A stretch of DNA of 64,000 bases from Firmicutes bacterium UBA6806 (GTDB lineage: Bacteria; Bacillota; Clostridia; Peptostreptococcales; Acidaminobacteraceae), in NCBI GenBank assembly GCA_002452745.1, contig DKFC01000052.1, positions 62,001-126,000 of the forward strand, in the 5' to 3' direction. The notes beneath the pieces are model-generated. The model was not told the origin of the DNA, ran no database searches, and was given only the letters and a program-made list of their open reading frames with translations. Shown piece after piece: positions 18,318 to 27,643 of the stretch (its first letter is position 1; each line of letters opens with the position of its first letter). The position numbers were made by a program, and so were the translations under genes.

Positions 18318-19061
18318 TTATTTTCTGCCCAATTGGCCCTTCCATTCATTGAGGTATTTTTGAATTGATCGATTCATCTCCTTAAAAAAAGGAGCGTCCT
18401 TTTTACGCATATAAAACTTGTAGGCAAAGTCTTCGTTTTCGCCTTCTCTCTCACGGAACATTTCTTCTAAAAAGTCTGTTTCAACCTCAGGATAGGATTC
18501 CTCAAATACACAGAACTTATCCTCAAATCGACTTCTCAGTTTCGGTTTGTGATCGTATTTTCCAAACACCACTAAAAGAGCCGGCATAGTGTACTCGGGC
18601 AGGTTGAAAAGTACTTTGTGCGCTTCGTAGTTCTCCATGATGTCACCAATATAGCAAGTGCCAATCCCCAAGCTCTCTGCGGCAATAACCGCATTTTGCG
18701 CTGCAATGGTCGCATCTTGCATGCCGAGCATGAAGTCACTGACGCTTGGCCCTTCAAATCCCTCTATTCGACTGGCTAGGCTTCTCATTTCAAAATACTT
18801 CTGCCACTTGTGATGATCTATCACAAAGAGCAGGGCAAAGGCAGCGTTTTCAATAAATGGCTGCTCATCGCAACTATGAGCAAGCGACTTTAAAGTCTCT
18901 TTTGATTGAATTCTAATCATACTGTAGAGCATCATATTGCCCGCCGTAGCCCCTCGCTTTGCAGACTCTATAATTGCCTGTTGCTCTGATTCCGTGATGA
19001 CCTCTCCGTTAAATTTGCGAATAGATGTGTGCTGTTTCAGGGTTTCAATCACTTGATTCAT
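18318..19061 (-). CDS. NfsA-like nitroreductase family flavoprotein
   Basis: A 247-residue FMN-dependent oxidoreductase of the nitroreductase superfamily. The N-terminus reads MNQVIETLKQHTSIRKFNGE, with the family serine/arginine pair that binds FMN phosphate. Central AAESLGIGTCYIGDIMEN and the proline-rich strand YTMPALLVVFGKY follow. The last 60 residues are charged and helical, as in NfsA-like members. The ATG at 19061 has GGAGG in front of it; a longer frame extending to 19229 lacks such a site and runs into the HPr gene. The natural electron acceptor is unknown. Confidence 0.85.
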   Translation of the reverse strand: MNQVIETLKQHTSIRKFNGEVITESEQQAIIESAKRGATAGNMMLYSMIRIQSKETLKSLAHSCDEQPFIENAAFALLFVIDHHKWQKYFEMRSLASRIEGFEGPSVSDFMLGMQDATIAAQNAVIAAESLGIGTCYIGDIMENYEAHKVLFNLPEYTMPALLVVFGKYDHKPKLRSRFEDKFCVFEESYPEVETDFLEEMFREREGENEDFAYKFYMRKKDAPFFKEMNRSIQKYLNEWKGQLGRK

Positions 19062-19160
19062 CGTTACCTCCAATGTCTTAAATGGATAAAGGTGTCTTAC
19101 TTCTATATCTAGTATAATATAAAATAGAGATACTTTGATTACTTTCGGCATTGTCTTCAT

Positions 19161-19198
19161 AAAAAATGACTGCCTCTCCGTGCTCAGATAGACAGCCA
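19161..19198 (-). terminator. Terminator after the HPr gene
   Basis: On the minus strand TGGCTGTC (19198-19191) pairs with GGCAGTCA (19174-19167), including two G-T pairs, followed by TTTTTT. It lies 20 bp after the HPr stop and separates it from the nitroreductase. Confidence 0.65.
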
Positions 19199-19218
19199 CT
19201 TCCATAAAATGACTTCGG

Positions 19219-19482
19219 TTATTCACCAAAATTATTTTCTATGAGTTCCTCAATTGCATTTATGATGGCGTCTTCATCTGCGCCAGTTGCCACTACTTTT
19301 ATTTGATCCCCTTTTGAAGCCGCCATTTTTAAAATGCCGAGCATGCTCTTCCCATTGTATTCCTGTCCATCTTTGTGAAGAACCACATCTCCCTGATAGC
19401 GGTTGCAAATCTGTATGAACATCCCCGCAGGTCTCGCATGAAGTCCATGCTCGTTTTCCAGTGTAAATTCATAACTTCTCAT
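19219..19482 (-). CDS. ptsH: HPr phosphocarrier protein
   Basis: An 87-residue HPr. His15 in HGLHARPAG receives phosphate from enzyme I and passes it to the EIIA domains. Ser46 in NGKSMLGILKMAA is the site used by HPr kinase in Gram-positive carbon control. The ATG at 19482 follows GGAGGG at good spacing. It lies 160 bp after the polyol PTS operon and is the general phosphate donor those EII proteins need. A second, PTS-wide HPr gene may exist elsewhere, so this could be an operon-specific copy. Confidence 0.9.
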   Translation of the reverse strand: MRSYEFTLENEHGLHARPAGMFIQICNRYQGDVVLHKDGQEYNGKSMLGILKMAASKGDQIKVVATGADEDAIINAIEELIENNFGE

Positions 19483-19643
19483 CGTTCCCTCCAACATTTA
19501 TTTTTCAGTCTTCCCTTACCGGTTCTCATTACCTTTGCCTTTTTTCATTACCTTTTCTTATATTCTTATTTTCTGATTTCTTCACATTTTTTGTTACTTT
19601 TCGATCGTTAAAACCTCATCTCAGCAGCTACCAGTGATGTCCC

Positions 19644-20906
19644 TTAAAGTGCGTCATAGTACTGGAGCAAGTATGATTCCGCTTCGGCATTCCAAAGTCC
19701 ACTGTGTTTGTTCACAAGCTCTGCCAATTTTGCAAACAGCGGATTGTCAGCTCCCAGTTTTTCAAAGTCCTCTATGGCTGTCAACGGCATCTCAATATGA
19801 TTGTAAATCAATTTCTTACCACCCGGAATCTTGGGCAAATTCATGACTGTTTCTATGGTTGCGTCCAGTCCACCAATGTGTGTGAGCATAACAGATGGGT
19901 TAATCTCTCCCCTTGCAGAAAGATCAAGTGCTTCTATCAGGTCATTTGTATTGCCGCCAGTAGAGCCCATGATGTGCGTGTTGCTATAATGGACATCATA
20001 CAGATTAATAGGCGCTTTAAAGGCTCTATCTGTTGGTCCTGCAAAGAAATTCATACATCCGTCATAAGCCAGCAATTGATCCCCTTGCTCAACCAACGGC
20101 GCAATTGGCGCATATACAAAGACGTCGTCATATCCATGTCCATCTGTCATTTCTCTAAGCGTCAAAATAGGGTCTTCCAGAGCCGCAGTGTTGATATAAG
20201 AAAGTTCGATGCCTTTTTCAAGCGCCTTTTCAGGTGAAATGAACCTCGCCGCACGATCGAGCCTATCTTGGCTTATATCGGTGACCACAATGCGCTTTGG
20301 ATGGTTCTCTATGGCAAGTGCGTATTCAATTGCCCCGAGTCCCATTGGCCCAGCTCCACCAAGTACAACTAGGTTTCCATCGGGTTTTGTCCCCATAATA
20401 TGCGTGTACTCATTTGGGACGGTGTGATAGCTCGCATGATAGCCTCCGATAATACAAGACATCGGCTCTCCTAGAGAGGCATTGAAGTAACTATCACCAT
20501 CATACACAAGCAGACAGCCTAGCTCCATAACCTCTGGCGGAATGATGTTATAAGTGGCATTCCCGCCAAAATACTGATATGAATATCCTGGAGAATAGGG
20601 ACTTCCCTTATAGTTCAGCGCCGGCTGAAGCGAAAATTTTTGCCCAGCTTCGAATTGTCCCTCATATTTTTTGCCCACTTTTACAATAACCCCCGCCATT
20701 TCATGTCCCACAACGATGGGTTCTTCGTGGACATTTTCGGGAACGCGCTTATGATTTTTTCCCTGCTTCACGGCTTTATAAGTGGACATGCAAACGCTGT
20801 CCGAAATGACCTTCACTAAAATTTCATCTTCTTTCATCTCTGGAAGTTCAAACGTTTCAAGTCTTAAATCATCTAATCCATACATTCTAACCGCTCTTGT
20901 TTTCAT
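19644..20906 (-). CDS. Zinc-dependent dehydrogenase, sorbose-1-phosphate-reductase (YggP/SorE) type
   Basis: A 420-residue medium-chain dehydrogenase. SDSVCMSTYKAVKQG and VVGHEMAGVIVKVGKK correspond to the metal-binding region, and VVLGGAGPMGLGAIEYALAI is the dinucleotide-binding loop. Length and sequence fit the long YggP/SorE subgroup, which acts on sugar or polyol phosphates, rather than plain alcohol dehydrogenases. It overlaps the upstream kinase by 4 bp, so the enzyme probably oxidises the phosphorylated polyol delivered by the PTS to a ketose phosphate. No MtlD-type mannitol-1-phosphate dehydrogenase is present in the window. Exact substrate unknown. Confidence 0.8.
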   Translation of the reverse strand: MKTRAVRMYGLDDLRLETFELPEMKEDEILVKVISDSVCMSTYKAVKQGKNHKRVPENVHEEPIVVGHEMAGVIVKVGKKYEGQFEAGQKFSLQPALNYKGSPYSPGYSYQYFGGNATYNIIPPEVMELGCLLVYDGDSYFNASLGEPMSCIIGGYHASYHTVPNEYTHIMGTKPDGNLVVLGGAGPMGLGAIEYALAIENHPKRIVVTDISQDRLDRAARFISPEKALEKGIELSYINTAALEDPILTLREMTDGHGYDDVFVYAPIAPLVEQGDQLLAYDGCMNFFAGPTDRAFKAPINLYDVHYSNTHIMGSTGGNTNDLIEALDLSARGEINPSVMLTHIGGLDATIETVMNLPKIPGGKKLIYNHIEMPLTAIEDFEKLGADNPLFAKLAELVNKHSGLWNAEAESYLLQYYDAL

Positions 20907-21844
20907 GCCTTTGGCACCTCACTTTCAATTCTCGTCAATTGAACCGATTGGACATGATTCCATATCCATTCTCGACTCATGGGCTTTGTTCCTATTGTCA
21001 TAACAGCACCAGCACTGCTGGCCACTGCCAGTTTCAACCGTTCCTCCACAGGATATGCCTGCTCTTTAGCATAGACAATTGCACCCACAAAAGCATCTCC
21101 TGCACCAACACTGCTATGTGCCTTTATTTTTAGGGGGTTCAAATAATACTCCCCCTCATTTCCAAGATAGTAAGCGCCTTCACTTCCAAGCGAAATATAG
21201 ACTTCTTCTATCCCCTTCTCTCTGAAAAAATGTGCTGCTTCTGAAAGGGATTTATTTGAAGACAACACCCGATTAAAATACAGCTCCAATTCATGTCGAT
21301 TGGGTTTAATAGCATGGGGCTTCTCTGCAAGTGCCAATGAAAAAAGCTCTCCCTCTGCATCTAAAAACACCTTGATGCCAAGTGCTTTTAAGCGTCTAAT
21401 CAAAATACCATAAATATCTCTGGGAAGGGTCTTTGGCGCACTGCCTGAAATAACTGCAATGGAAATCTCTTGGCTTATCTGGGCGATTTTATCGAGCATG
21501 GCATCCACTGAAAAACTGTCTACTTCTGGCCCTTGTTCATTGATTTCAGTGGTTTCTCCAGTTGTACTGTCAAACACCTTTAAGTTTGTCCTGGTCTGTC
21601 CAGAAACCTTCACAAAATCATGTTGAATCTCAAGGGCATCAAGCGCTGTTTCCAAAGGCCCATCACCTAAAATACCTGTGGCGAGACTTTCACCTCCAAG
21701 CGCTTTAACCACCTTAGAGACGTTGATTCCCTTTCCGCCTGGATCTTGATGTACCGTTATGACTTTGTTGAGTCCCCCAAGCTTAAACCCGCAAACTTCT
21801 ATGGTCTTGTCTATAGCAGGGTTCAGTGTCACTGTTAAAATCAT
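20903..21844 (-). CDS. PfkB-family sugar-phosphate kinase (1-phosphofructokinase/LacC type)
   Basis: A 313-residue ribokinase-fold kinase. The start MILTVTLNPAIDKTIEV, the glycine pair in DPGGKGINVSKVVKALGG, and the C-terminal anion hole and base in AHSSVGAGDAFVGAIVYAK identify a 1-phosphofructokinase or tagatose-6-phosphate kinase. Its start overlaps the last base of the EIICBA stop, and its end overlaps the dehydrogenase gene by 4 bp. In the operon it would phosphorylate the ketose phosphate made by the dehydrogenase, giving a ketose bisphosphate for glycolysis. Confidence 0.87.
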   Translation of the reverse strand: MILTVTLNPAIDKTIEVCGFKLGGLNKVITVHQDPGGKGINVSKVVKALGGESLATGILGDGPLETALDALEIQHDFVKVSGQTRTNLKVFDSTTGETTEINEQGPEVDSFSVDAMLDKIAQISQEISIAVISGSAPKTLPRDIYGILIRRLKALGIKVFLDAEGELFSLALAEKPHAIKPNRHELELYFNRVLSSNKSLSEAAHFFREKGIEEVYISLGSEGAYYLGNEGEYYLNPLKIKAHSSVGAGDAFVGAIVYAKEQAYPVEERLKLAVASSAGAVMTIGTKPMSREWIWNHVQSVQLTRIESEVPKA

Positions 21845-23670
21845 TAGGCATCCAACCCTTCACTTGAAAAAATTTCGTAAATATACTGCGGGTCGTCCGT
21901 TGACAGCATTTTCTCCAGCAGTTCTTCCTCTTCAATTGCCTCTGCAATATTGGCAAGTAGCTGAATATGCTCATTGCCCTTTCCAGCAATTCCAATGACC
22001 AGCTTGGCAATTTTGCCTTCGCCAAAATCCACACCATTTGGATATTGGATGACGACGATACCCGATGCCTTGATGGATTCCTTGACGCTGTTTTCTCCAT
22101 GGGGAATTGCCACGCCATTTCCTATGAAAGTTGAAAATTTCTCCTCTCTGGCCCTCATGCCCTGAATATAATCCTCCCCTACATAACCACTTTCAAATAA
22201 GAGTTTTCCTGCTCTTTCAATTGCATCAAACTTGCTTACTGAAGCCTGATTTAAAACGATATTTGATTTCATCAAAATTTCCGTCGGTTTTTTACTTTCC
22301 ATTTTGTCCTCCATAATTTTACAGTTGTGAATCAATTCCTCTAAGAAACGCTCATACTGAGTCTTGTCTAAAAAATCTGTAATGCCCAAATGAAGCGCTT
22401 TAGGTGCTTTCTTCTTCGTATATCTCATCAGTTCTGAAAAGGTTATCACCACGTCTGCATCTTCAGGTACTTCTTCAATGGCCACATTGATTACTGGCAT
22501 TTGAATCCCCCGTTGTATCAACAATTTAGTCAGCAGCGAAGCCCCCATGGCACTTGAACCCATGCCTGCATCACAGGCAAAGTGAATTCTTGAAACTTCA
22601 TAGTTCCCCTTATAATCTGCAAAGACTGAAACCACTGGTTCATCAGAAAGTTCTTCCTCTTCCCAGTTTGCCTTGCGCTTTAAAATAAAACCGCTGACCA
22701 CAAACGAAACGATGGCCGAGACGCTGACACCACTTAGAACTGCCAGCATACTGTTTCTCGGCGTCAATGCCAAAAGTGCAAAAATACTCCCTGGAGAAGG
22801 TGTAGCCGCTAACCCTCCTCCCATAAATTCAAAGATAAATACGCCGGACATCCCCCCTAGGATAACGGCAATAAAAAGTGCTGGACTCATGAGTACATAG
22901 GGAAAATAAATTTCATGAATTCCCCCTAGAAAGTGGATTATGACTGCCCCAGGGGCACTCTGCTTGATTTGTCCCTTTCCGTAAACCCAATAGGCAATGA
23001 GAATTCCAAGACCAGGCCCCGGATTGGTCTCAAGCAGGAAGAAAATAGACTTTCCAGTGGAGATGGCCTCTTGAACGCCAAATGGTCCCAAAATGCCATG
23101 ATTGATGGCATTGTTTAAAAAAAGAACTTTTCCTGGCTCAATGAAAATAGACGTTAAAAACAACAAGTCGTGTTTTAAAACGATATCCACCCCAGCCTTC
23201 ATCACTTGATTCATGTATAAAATCATCGGCCCAGCTGTTTTATAAGCAAATAAAATGATAAACGTCCCCAATATTCCCGCTGAAAAATTAGTCGTCAGCA
23301 TTTCAAACCCTGTGGGAATCTTAGCTTTAATCACCTGATCCAGTTTCTTAATGCTGTACCCTCCAAGTGGCCCAAATATCATAGCCCCGAGAATCATGGG
23401 AATTTCAGAGCCCGCAATTAAACCCATTGTGCCAATACATCCCACAACGCCGCCTCTCGTTCCGTATATCGCCCGCCCACCGGAATAGGCAATCAACATT
23501 GGCAGCAAGTAGATAATCATGGGCCCAATCAGCCCTGAAAGGGCTTCGTTTGGTATCCACCCATGTTCATTGAAAAGTGTGGTGACAATCCCCCAAGTGA
23601 TAAATGCACTGATATTGGGCATCACCATTCGGCTTAAAAATCGCCCTATTTCCTGTAGTTTAGACGTCAT
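21844..23670 (-). CDS. PTS mannitol-family EIICBA permease
   Basis: A 608-residue PTS transporter of the MtlA/CmtA family. Residues 1-330 are the membrane EIIC domain with GGIHEIYFPYV around residue 250. EIIB follows with its phosphocysteine Cys366 in FACDAGMGSSAMG. EIIA is at the C-terminus with phosphohistidine His524 in GNGVAIPHGENS. It takes up and phosphorylates a hexitol. The start overlaps the regulator gene by 11 bp. This is the second EIIC of the operon; only this copy carries EIIA, which may also serve the EIICB at 25940-27319. Confidence 0.9.
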   Translation of the reverse strand: MTSKLQEIGRFLSRMVMPNISAFITWGIVTTLFNEHGWIPNEALSGLIGPMIIYLLPMLIAYSGGRAIYGTRGGVVGCIGTMGLIAGSEIPMILGAMIFGPLGGYSIKKLDQVIKAKIPTGFEMLTTNFSAGILGTFIILFAYKTAGPMILYMNQVMKAGVDIVLKHDLLFLTSIFIEPGKVLFLNNAINHGILGPFGVQEAISTGKSIFFLLETNPGPGLGILIAYWVYGKGQIKQSAPGAVIIHFLGGIHEIYFPYVLMSPALFIAVILGGMSGVFIFEFMGGGLAATPSPGSIFALLALTPRNSMLAVLSGVSVSAIVSFVVSGFILKRKANWEEEELSDEPVVSVFADYKGNYEVSRIHFACDAGMGSSAMGASLLTKLLIQRGIQMPVINVAIEEVPEDADVVITFSELMRYTKKKAPKALHLGITDFLDKTQYERFLEELIHNCKIMEDKMESKKPTEILMKSNIVLNQASVSKFDAIERAGKLLFESGYVGEDYIQGMRAREEKFSTFIGNGVAIPHGENSVKESIKASGIVVIQYPNGVDFGEGKIAKLVIGIAGKGNEHIQLLANIAEAIEEEELLEKMLSTDDPQYIYEIFSSEGLDA

Positions 23671-25744
23671 GAGGCTTACCTCCCTGCATCTGGCGATTTA
23701 ACCATCCGTGCAGTCGACGCTTTAGCATGGTTTCAACTTCCGCACGCGTTCCACTTCTAAGTGCTTTTAAAAACAAGGGTTCTTCGATGAGTGCCTTGCT
23801 GATTTGGCTCATCATTTCAAGTTGTATTCTAGAGGCTTCAACTGGTGTATACATAGTCACCGCCAGCGTCACTGATTCGCCCTTTTGACTTAGAACTGCT
23901 CTTTTTAAACGCCACACAGAAAACTGTAGGGTCTCAACGGCTGCTGTTTTGGCATGAATTAAAATAACGCCTTCTCCGTGAATGACGGTACTGCCAAGTC
24001 GTTCTCTCTCAACTAACTGTCTGTACAGCATCTTCCTGAATTTAGACTCCCGTCCAATTGAGTCAGCTGCTTTTTTTATCAGTGCATCCACATTTTTTAC
24101 AGATATTTCTTCAAAGAGTTCAAAGGTCTTTTCAACTGCTAAAATTGCCTCTGTCATCTCATGAATATGCTCAATTTTCTCAGTCTCTATCTCCACCGAA
24201 CTCTCTTTATAGGGTGTCACCTGCCGCTTTAAAATATTAATTGCCTGCTGAATTTTATCCACATCCTCTTCCAGCAGCAATGGATTTACTTTGATACAAG
24301 GATAATTGCTCTGGTCAATCTGGATTGTGGATATCAACAGTTCGAGTCCATATGTATCCACTTTTCCGAGCATGATATCCTCTTTTGAAAACTGTCCAAT
24401 GAGTTCAAGTGACGCAAAGTGCTTTGAAACTCTGGAATAGAGTAAACTGGAAGTGCCTATACCGCTAGAACAGACAATCCCCGTTCTGATTTTTTTATCT
24501 TGATGCTGTAACTTTCTATAACGTTCAATTGAAGCACCAAAGTGCATTGCCAAATATCCGATTTCCTCATCGGGTACGCTGATTTCAAACTGCTTTTGAA
24601 TGAGTCCTGACACGTTCTCAGACATTCTATAAATTTCCGGATACATCTCCTTGATTTTATCAAGCAGAGGGTTTCTAATATCAAGATTCAACTTCATTCT
24701 GGTAATCGCAGGCCTCAAGTGGCTCACAAGACCAATAAGCAGTTTTTCATCCTCGCTAAAATCATAACCGCTGAGCTTTTTAAATTCGTGAATCATATTG
24801 GAAGCAAGTCTAGTGATTTCAAAATTGGTGATGATGAGGTCATTTTGATCCACAATTGCCCCTGTTTTGAGCTTTGATCCCTTGAGGTGCATGGTGATGT
24901 AGCCCAGTTCATCTTCTGGGAATTTTACGTCGAAGGTCTCTTCGACTCGATTTCCAATATTTCTTGCAATTTCAAACTGCGAATCCTGCCTTAAACTCTC
25001 TAGAATTTCGGCACCCATGAAGATGCTCTCGCCTCTTTGAATTCTCTGAATGGCAATTGCAAGGTGTATCATCAGCCCCATAAAAGAACCATCTGTCAAA
25101 CGATTCTCCAAGTACTGCTCGTACCCCTTCAGCAGTTGGCTTATTTTTATGAGAATTGCCTTGTCGATGACCGTTTCTACTAAATCGGTCTGTGTCTCAC
25201 TGCTGTCTAGCATTGCCACCAAATCTTGATGTTCATAATTTTGATAGAGAAAGTCCACCATGGCCTTTCTGAATTGACTTTCTACCCCCTCAAGGTACAC
25301 ACCGTATCCAGGTTTTCTCACAAGCTCAATCCCCCTTGATCCAAACCACGGTTCAATCTTGTCCATATCATAGGAAATAGTGGCTTCTGAAACACCCAAA
25401 AGGGTTGAAAAATAATAAAATTTTCTGGGTTCTCTGCTCTTTAAGAGCTCAATAATCAGTATCTTATGTCTCTCATCTTGACTAAAATGTTCTTGTTCTG
25501 TTTCACTTTGAAGTGCTTTGAATTTTAAAATCTGTCTGTCAGTGGCTTCTAGCTTTACCCCCAGCCTCGTCTTCTTTTCAAGGGTCATTCCAAGTCCGGT
25601 TACAAGCGCCTCCACCTCATCCATCTCCCTGAATACAGTTCGCTTGCTGATGCCAAGTGCCTCTGCAATTTCGGAGACTGCTGTATATTCCACTTTCCCC
25701 AACAGAATTTCCACAATCTCCACAACTCTTCTCGAATAGCTCAC
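23660..25744 (-). CDS. mtlR: MtlR-type PTS-controlled transcriptional activator
   Basis: A 694-residue regulator. An N-terminal HTH (EIAEALGISKRTVFREMDEV) and a second helix-turn-helix-like segment (LGVSEATISYDMDKI) bind DNA. Two PRD modules follow, with their target histidines in MIHLAIAIQRI / GYITMHLKGS and VSHLRPAITRMK / GYLAMHFGAS. An EIIB-like domain has CSSGIGTSSLL and an EIIA-like domain has VILIHAKTAAVE. Phosphorylation by HPr and the EII proteins would set its activity. It sits between the two permease genes, so it probably activates the promoter at 27381-27410. Confidence 0.88.
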   Translation of the reverse strand: MSYSRRVVEIVEILLGKVEYTAVSEIAEALGISKRTVFREMDEVEALVTGLGMTLEKKTRLGVKLEATDRQILKFKALQSETEQEHFSQDERHKILIIELLKSREPRKFYYFSTLLGVSEATISYDMDKIEPWFGSRGIELVRKPGYGVYLEGVESQFRKAMVDFLYQNYEHQDLVAMLDSSETQTDLVETVIDKAILIKISQLLKGYEQYLENRLTDGSFMGLMIHLAIAIQRIQRGESIFMGAEILESLRQDSQFEIARNIGNRVEETFDVKFPEDELGYITMHLKGSKLKTGAIVDQNDLIITNFEITRLASNMIHEFKKLSGYDFSEDEKLLIGLVSHLRPAITRMKLNLDIRNPLLDKIKEMYPEIYRMSENVSGLIQKQFEISVPDEEIGYLAMHFGASIERYRKLQHQDKKIRTGIVCSSGIGTSSLLYSRVSKHFASLELIGQFSKEDIMLGKVDTYGLELLISTIQIDQSNYPCIKVNPLLLEEDVDKIQQAINILKRQVTPYKESSVEIETEKIEHIHEMTEAILAVEKTFELFEEISVKNVDALIKKAADSIGRESKFRKMLYRQLVERERLGSTVIHGEGVILIHAKTAAVETLQFSVWRLKRAVLSQKGESVTLAVTMYTPVEASRIQLEMMSQISKALIEEPLFLKALRSGTRAEVETMLKRRLHGWLNRQMQGGKPHDV

Positions 25745-25905
25745 CTTAAACCTCCATCCCCATTAGAGACATTTTTTATTAACAGAAAATTCAGAATGAT
25801 ATTCTCATTTTCATTATACCTCTATATTCTGGGATATTTAAGTTTAAGTTACTGGATTATGACAGTATTTAATAGTGCCAAATTTGAAGATGCAGTAAAA
25901 TTAAG

Positions 25906-25930
25906 AAACAGTGAAGTCACTTCACTGTTT
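25906..25930 (-). terminator. Hairpin terminator after the EIICB gene
   Basis: A perfect 11-bp stem, AAACAGTGAAG (25906-25916) and CTTCACTGTTT (25920-25930), with a 3-base loop. On the minus strand it is followed by CTTAATTTT, a weak U-tract. It sits 10 bp after the EIICB stop and 160 bp before mtlR, so it may only partly reduce read-through. Confidence 0.6.
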
Positions 25931-25939
25931 CTCTAAATA

Positions 25940-27319
25940 TTATTTTTTTAATCGTTCCACGAGTTCATCATAAATTGGATTGCCCACAAATTGGTCAATT
26001 GTTATGAGTTCCGCATGTTCACATTTGCCCTTAGCTCTTTCTCCAAGGCTAATATGAGTGATGACAATGTCTGTGTCCGATGGGATGTCTTCAATAGACG
26101 TATTGATGACTTCAATATTGAGTCCCGCTTTATTGACTTTCTTTCTGAGTGTCGTTGCGCCCATTGCGCTTGAACCCATTCCAGCGTCACAAGCCACAAC
26201 TATTTTTTTCACAGATTGTGCCATTTGGCCTTTTGATGCTGCTTTCATGCCACTGACAGTAGATTTTGCCGAATCCAGATCACCCGATTCTCCTTTGCGC
26301 TTAATGAAGAATGCCGCTACAAAGAAAGACACTGCTGTAGATACCAAGACCCCTGCAAGAACACCTATGAATCCGCCTCTTGGCGTCATTGCCAAAAGTG
26401 CCAAAATACTGCCTGGTGAAGGTGTTGCAATAAGGCCTGCCCCGAAAATTGTAAAGGTAAACACACCACTCATGCCGCCAGCGATAACGGCCAGCACTAA
26501 CACTGGATTCATCAAAACATATGGGAAGTAAATTTCGTGAATTCCACCTAGGAAGTGAATAATCACTGCTCCTGGTGCCGATTGTTTAACCATGCCTTTT
26601 GCAAATACCCAGTAGGCTAACAAAATGCCAAGTCCTGGGCCTGGGTTGGTTTCAAGTAAGAAGAAAATTGACTTTCCCGTTTCAGATGCCTGTTGAATCC
26701 CAAGTGGGCTGAGTACTCCATGATTCATAGCGTTATTTAAAAAGAGTATCTTGCCCGGTTCAATAAAAATGGATGTGAGCGGTAGAAGGCCTGCATTTAC
26801 AATAGCTTCAACACCAGTCTTCAAAACGCTATTGAGTGCCAGCACCACAGGGCCAATTGCCAAGAATCCCAAAATTGCAAGCAACATTGCGATGATACCA
26901 GCTGAGAAATTCGCCACGAGCATTTCAAATCCTGCTGCAATGTTTCCATCCACAGCGTCATCGAATTTCTTGATTGCCCATCCGCCTAAAGGTCCCATGA
27001 GCATTGCACCAATGAACATTGGAATATCTGCACCCACAACGACACCCATTGTTGCCACTGCACCCACAACGCCGCCTCTTGCGCCACCCACGAGTTTCCC
27101 GCCTGTGTATCCAATTAGGATAGGTAGTAAGTTTGTAATCATTGGGCCAACCATTGTTGCCAGTTTTTCATTTGGCGTCCATCCGGTTGGAATAAAGAAC
27201 GCTGTGATAATCCCCCATGCGATGAAGGCGCCAATATTTGGCATGACCATGCCACTTAGAAAACGACCAAATCTTTGGACGCCACTCTTGCTTGAGCCAG
27301 AGCCTAAAACATTTTCCAT
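25940..27319 (-). CDS. mtlA: PTS mannitol EIICB permease
   Basis: A 459-residue MtlA. EIIC spans about residues 1-345, with the diagnostic GGIHEIYFPYVLMNP. EIIB follows a Ser/Lys-rich linker, with phosphocysteine near residue 377 in VVACDAGMGSSAMGA. There is no EIIA; a separate or borrowed EIIA is needed, possibly that of the EIICBA encoded downstream. The EIIC parts of the two proteins are clearly paralogous (for example TPSPGSI and GKSIFFLLETNPGPGLGIL in both). It is the first gene of the operon behind the promoter at 27381-27410. Confidence 0.92.
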   Translation of the reverse strand: MENVLGSGSSKSGVQRFGRFLSGMVMPNIGAFIAWGIITAFFIPTGWTPNEKLATMVGPMITNLLPILIGYTGGKLVGGARGGVVGAVATMGVVVGADIPMFIGAMLMGPLGGWAIKKFDDAVDGNIAAGFEMLVANFSAGIIAMLLAILGFLAIGPVVLALNSVLKTGVEAIVNAGLLPLTSIFIEPGKILFLNNAMNHGVLSPLGIQQASETGKSIFFLLETNPGPGLGILLAYWVFAKGMVKQSAPGAVIIHFLGGIHEIYFPYVLMNPVLVLAVIAGGMSGVFTFTIFGAGLIATPSPGSILALLAMTPRGGFIGVLAGVLVSTAVSFFVAAFFIKRKGESGDLDSAKSTVSGMKAASKGQMAQSVKKIVVACDAGMGSSAMGATTLRKKVNKAGLNIEVINTSIEDIPSDTDIVITHISLGERAKGKCEHAELITIDQFVGNPIYDELVERLKK

Positions 27320-27380
27320 AAGTATCCCCCTTAAATAAAATAGATTGATTATGACGCTACTTGCCAGTTGCTATAGCCAC

Positions 27381-27410
27381 ATTATAGTCAGAGGGTGTTC
27401 CCATTTTCAA
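27381..27410 (-). promoter_or_regulatory. Predicted promoter of the polyol PTS operon
   Basis: On the minus strand TTGAAA (27410-27405), an 18-bp spacer and TATAAT (27386-27381). It is about 60 bp upstream of the EIICB start. The neighbouring 27411-27480 contains the short repeats GACAGT/ACTGTC that could be MtlR sites, which is a guess. Confidence 0.5.
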
Positions 27411-27509
27411 ACAAAAGACCATGAACACTGTCACGATTCAATGATGACATTTTTTATAAAATAGGAAAATACTGTCTGGGACAGCTCCAATTTTTCAAAA
27501 AAAAAAATA

Positions 27510-27543
27510 AAAAAACGAAGAAAAATGACAGTCTCCGTTTTTT
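27510..27543 (-). terminator. Terminator after the aminotransferase gene
   Basis: AAAAAACGAAGA (27510-27521) pairs with TCTCCGTTTTTT (27532-27543) with one mismatch. On the minus strand a long T-rich run follows. It lies 100 bp after the aminotransferase stop and upstream of the PTS promoter. Confidence 0.7.
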
Positions 27544-27643
27544 ATAATTGCTCTTTATAATGACATTATATGTAATTTTCATTAATCAAATGTCTATTTT
27601 TTTGAGCTTTATCTCACCTGTTTCTCTAATTCCATGCACGATT

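Noticed and set aside
18109..18345. Minus-strand frame of 78 codons overlapping the cyclase start
   Set aside because: Overlaps the well-supported start of the cyclase and the end of the nitroreductase gene in another frame.
26751..27338. Plus-strand frame of 195 codons
   Set aside because: Antisense to the EIICB gene; Pro/Ile/Ala-rich composition is the mirror of a membrane protein.
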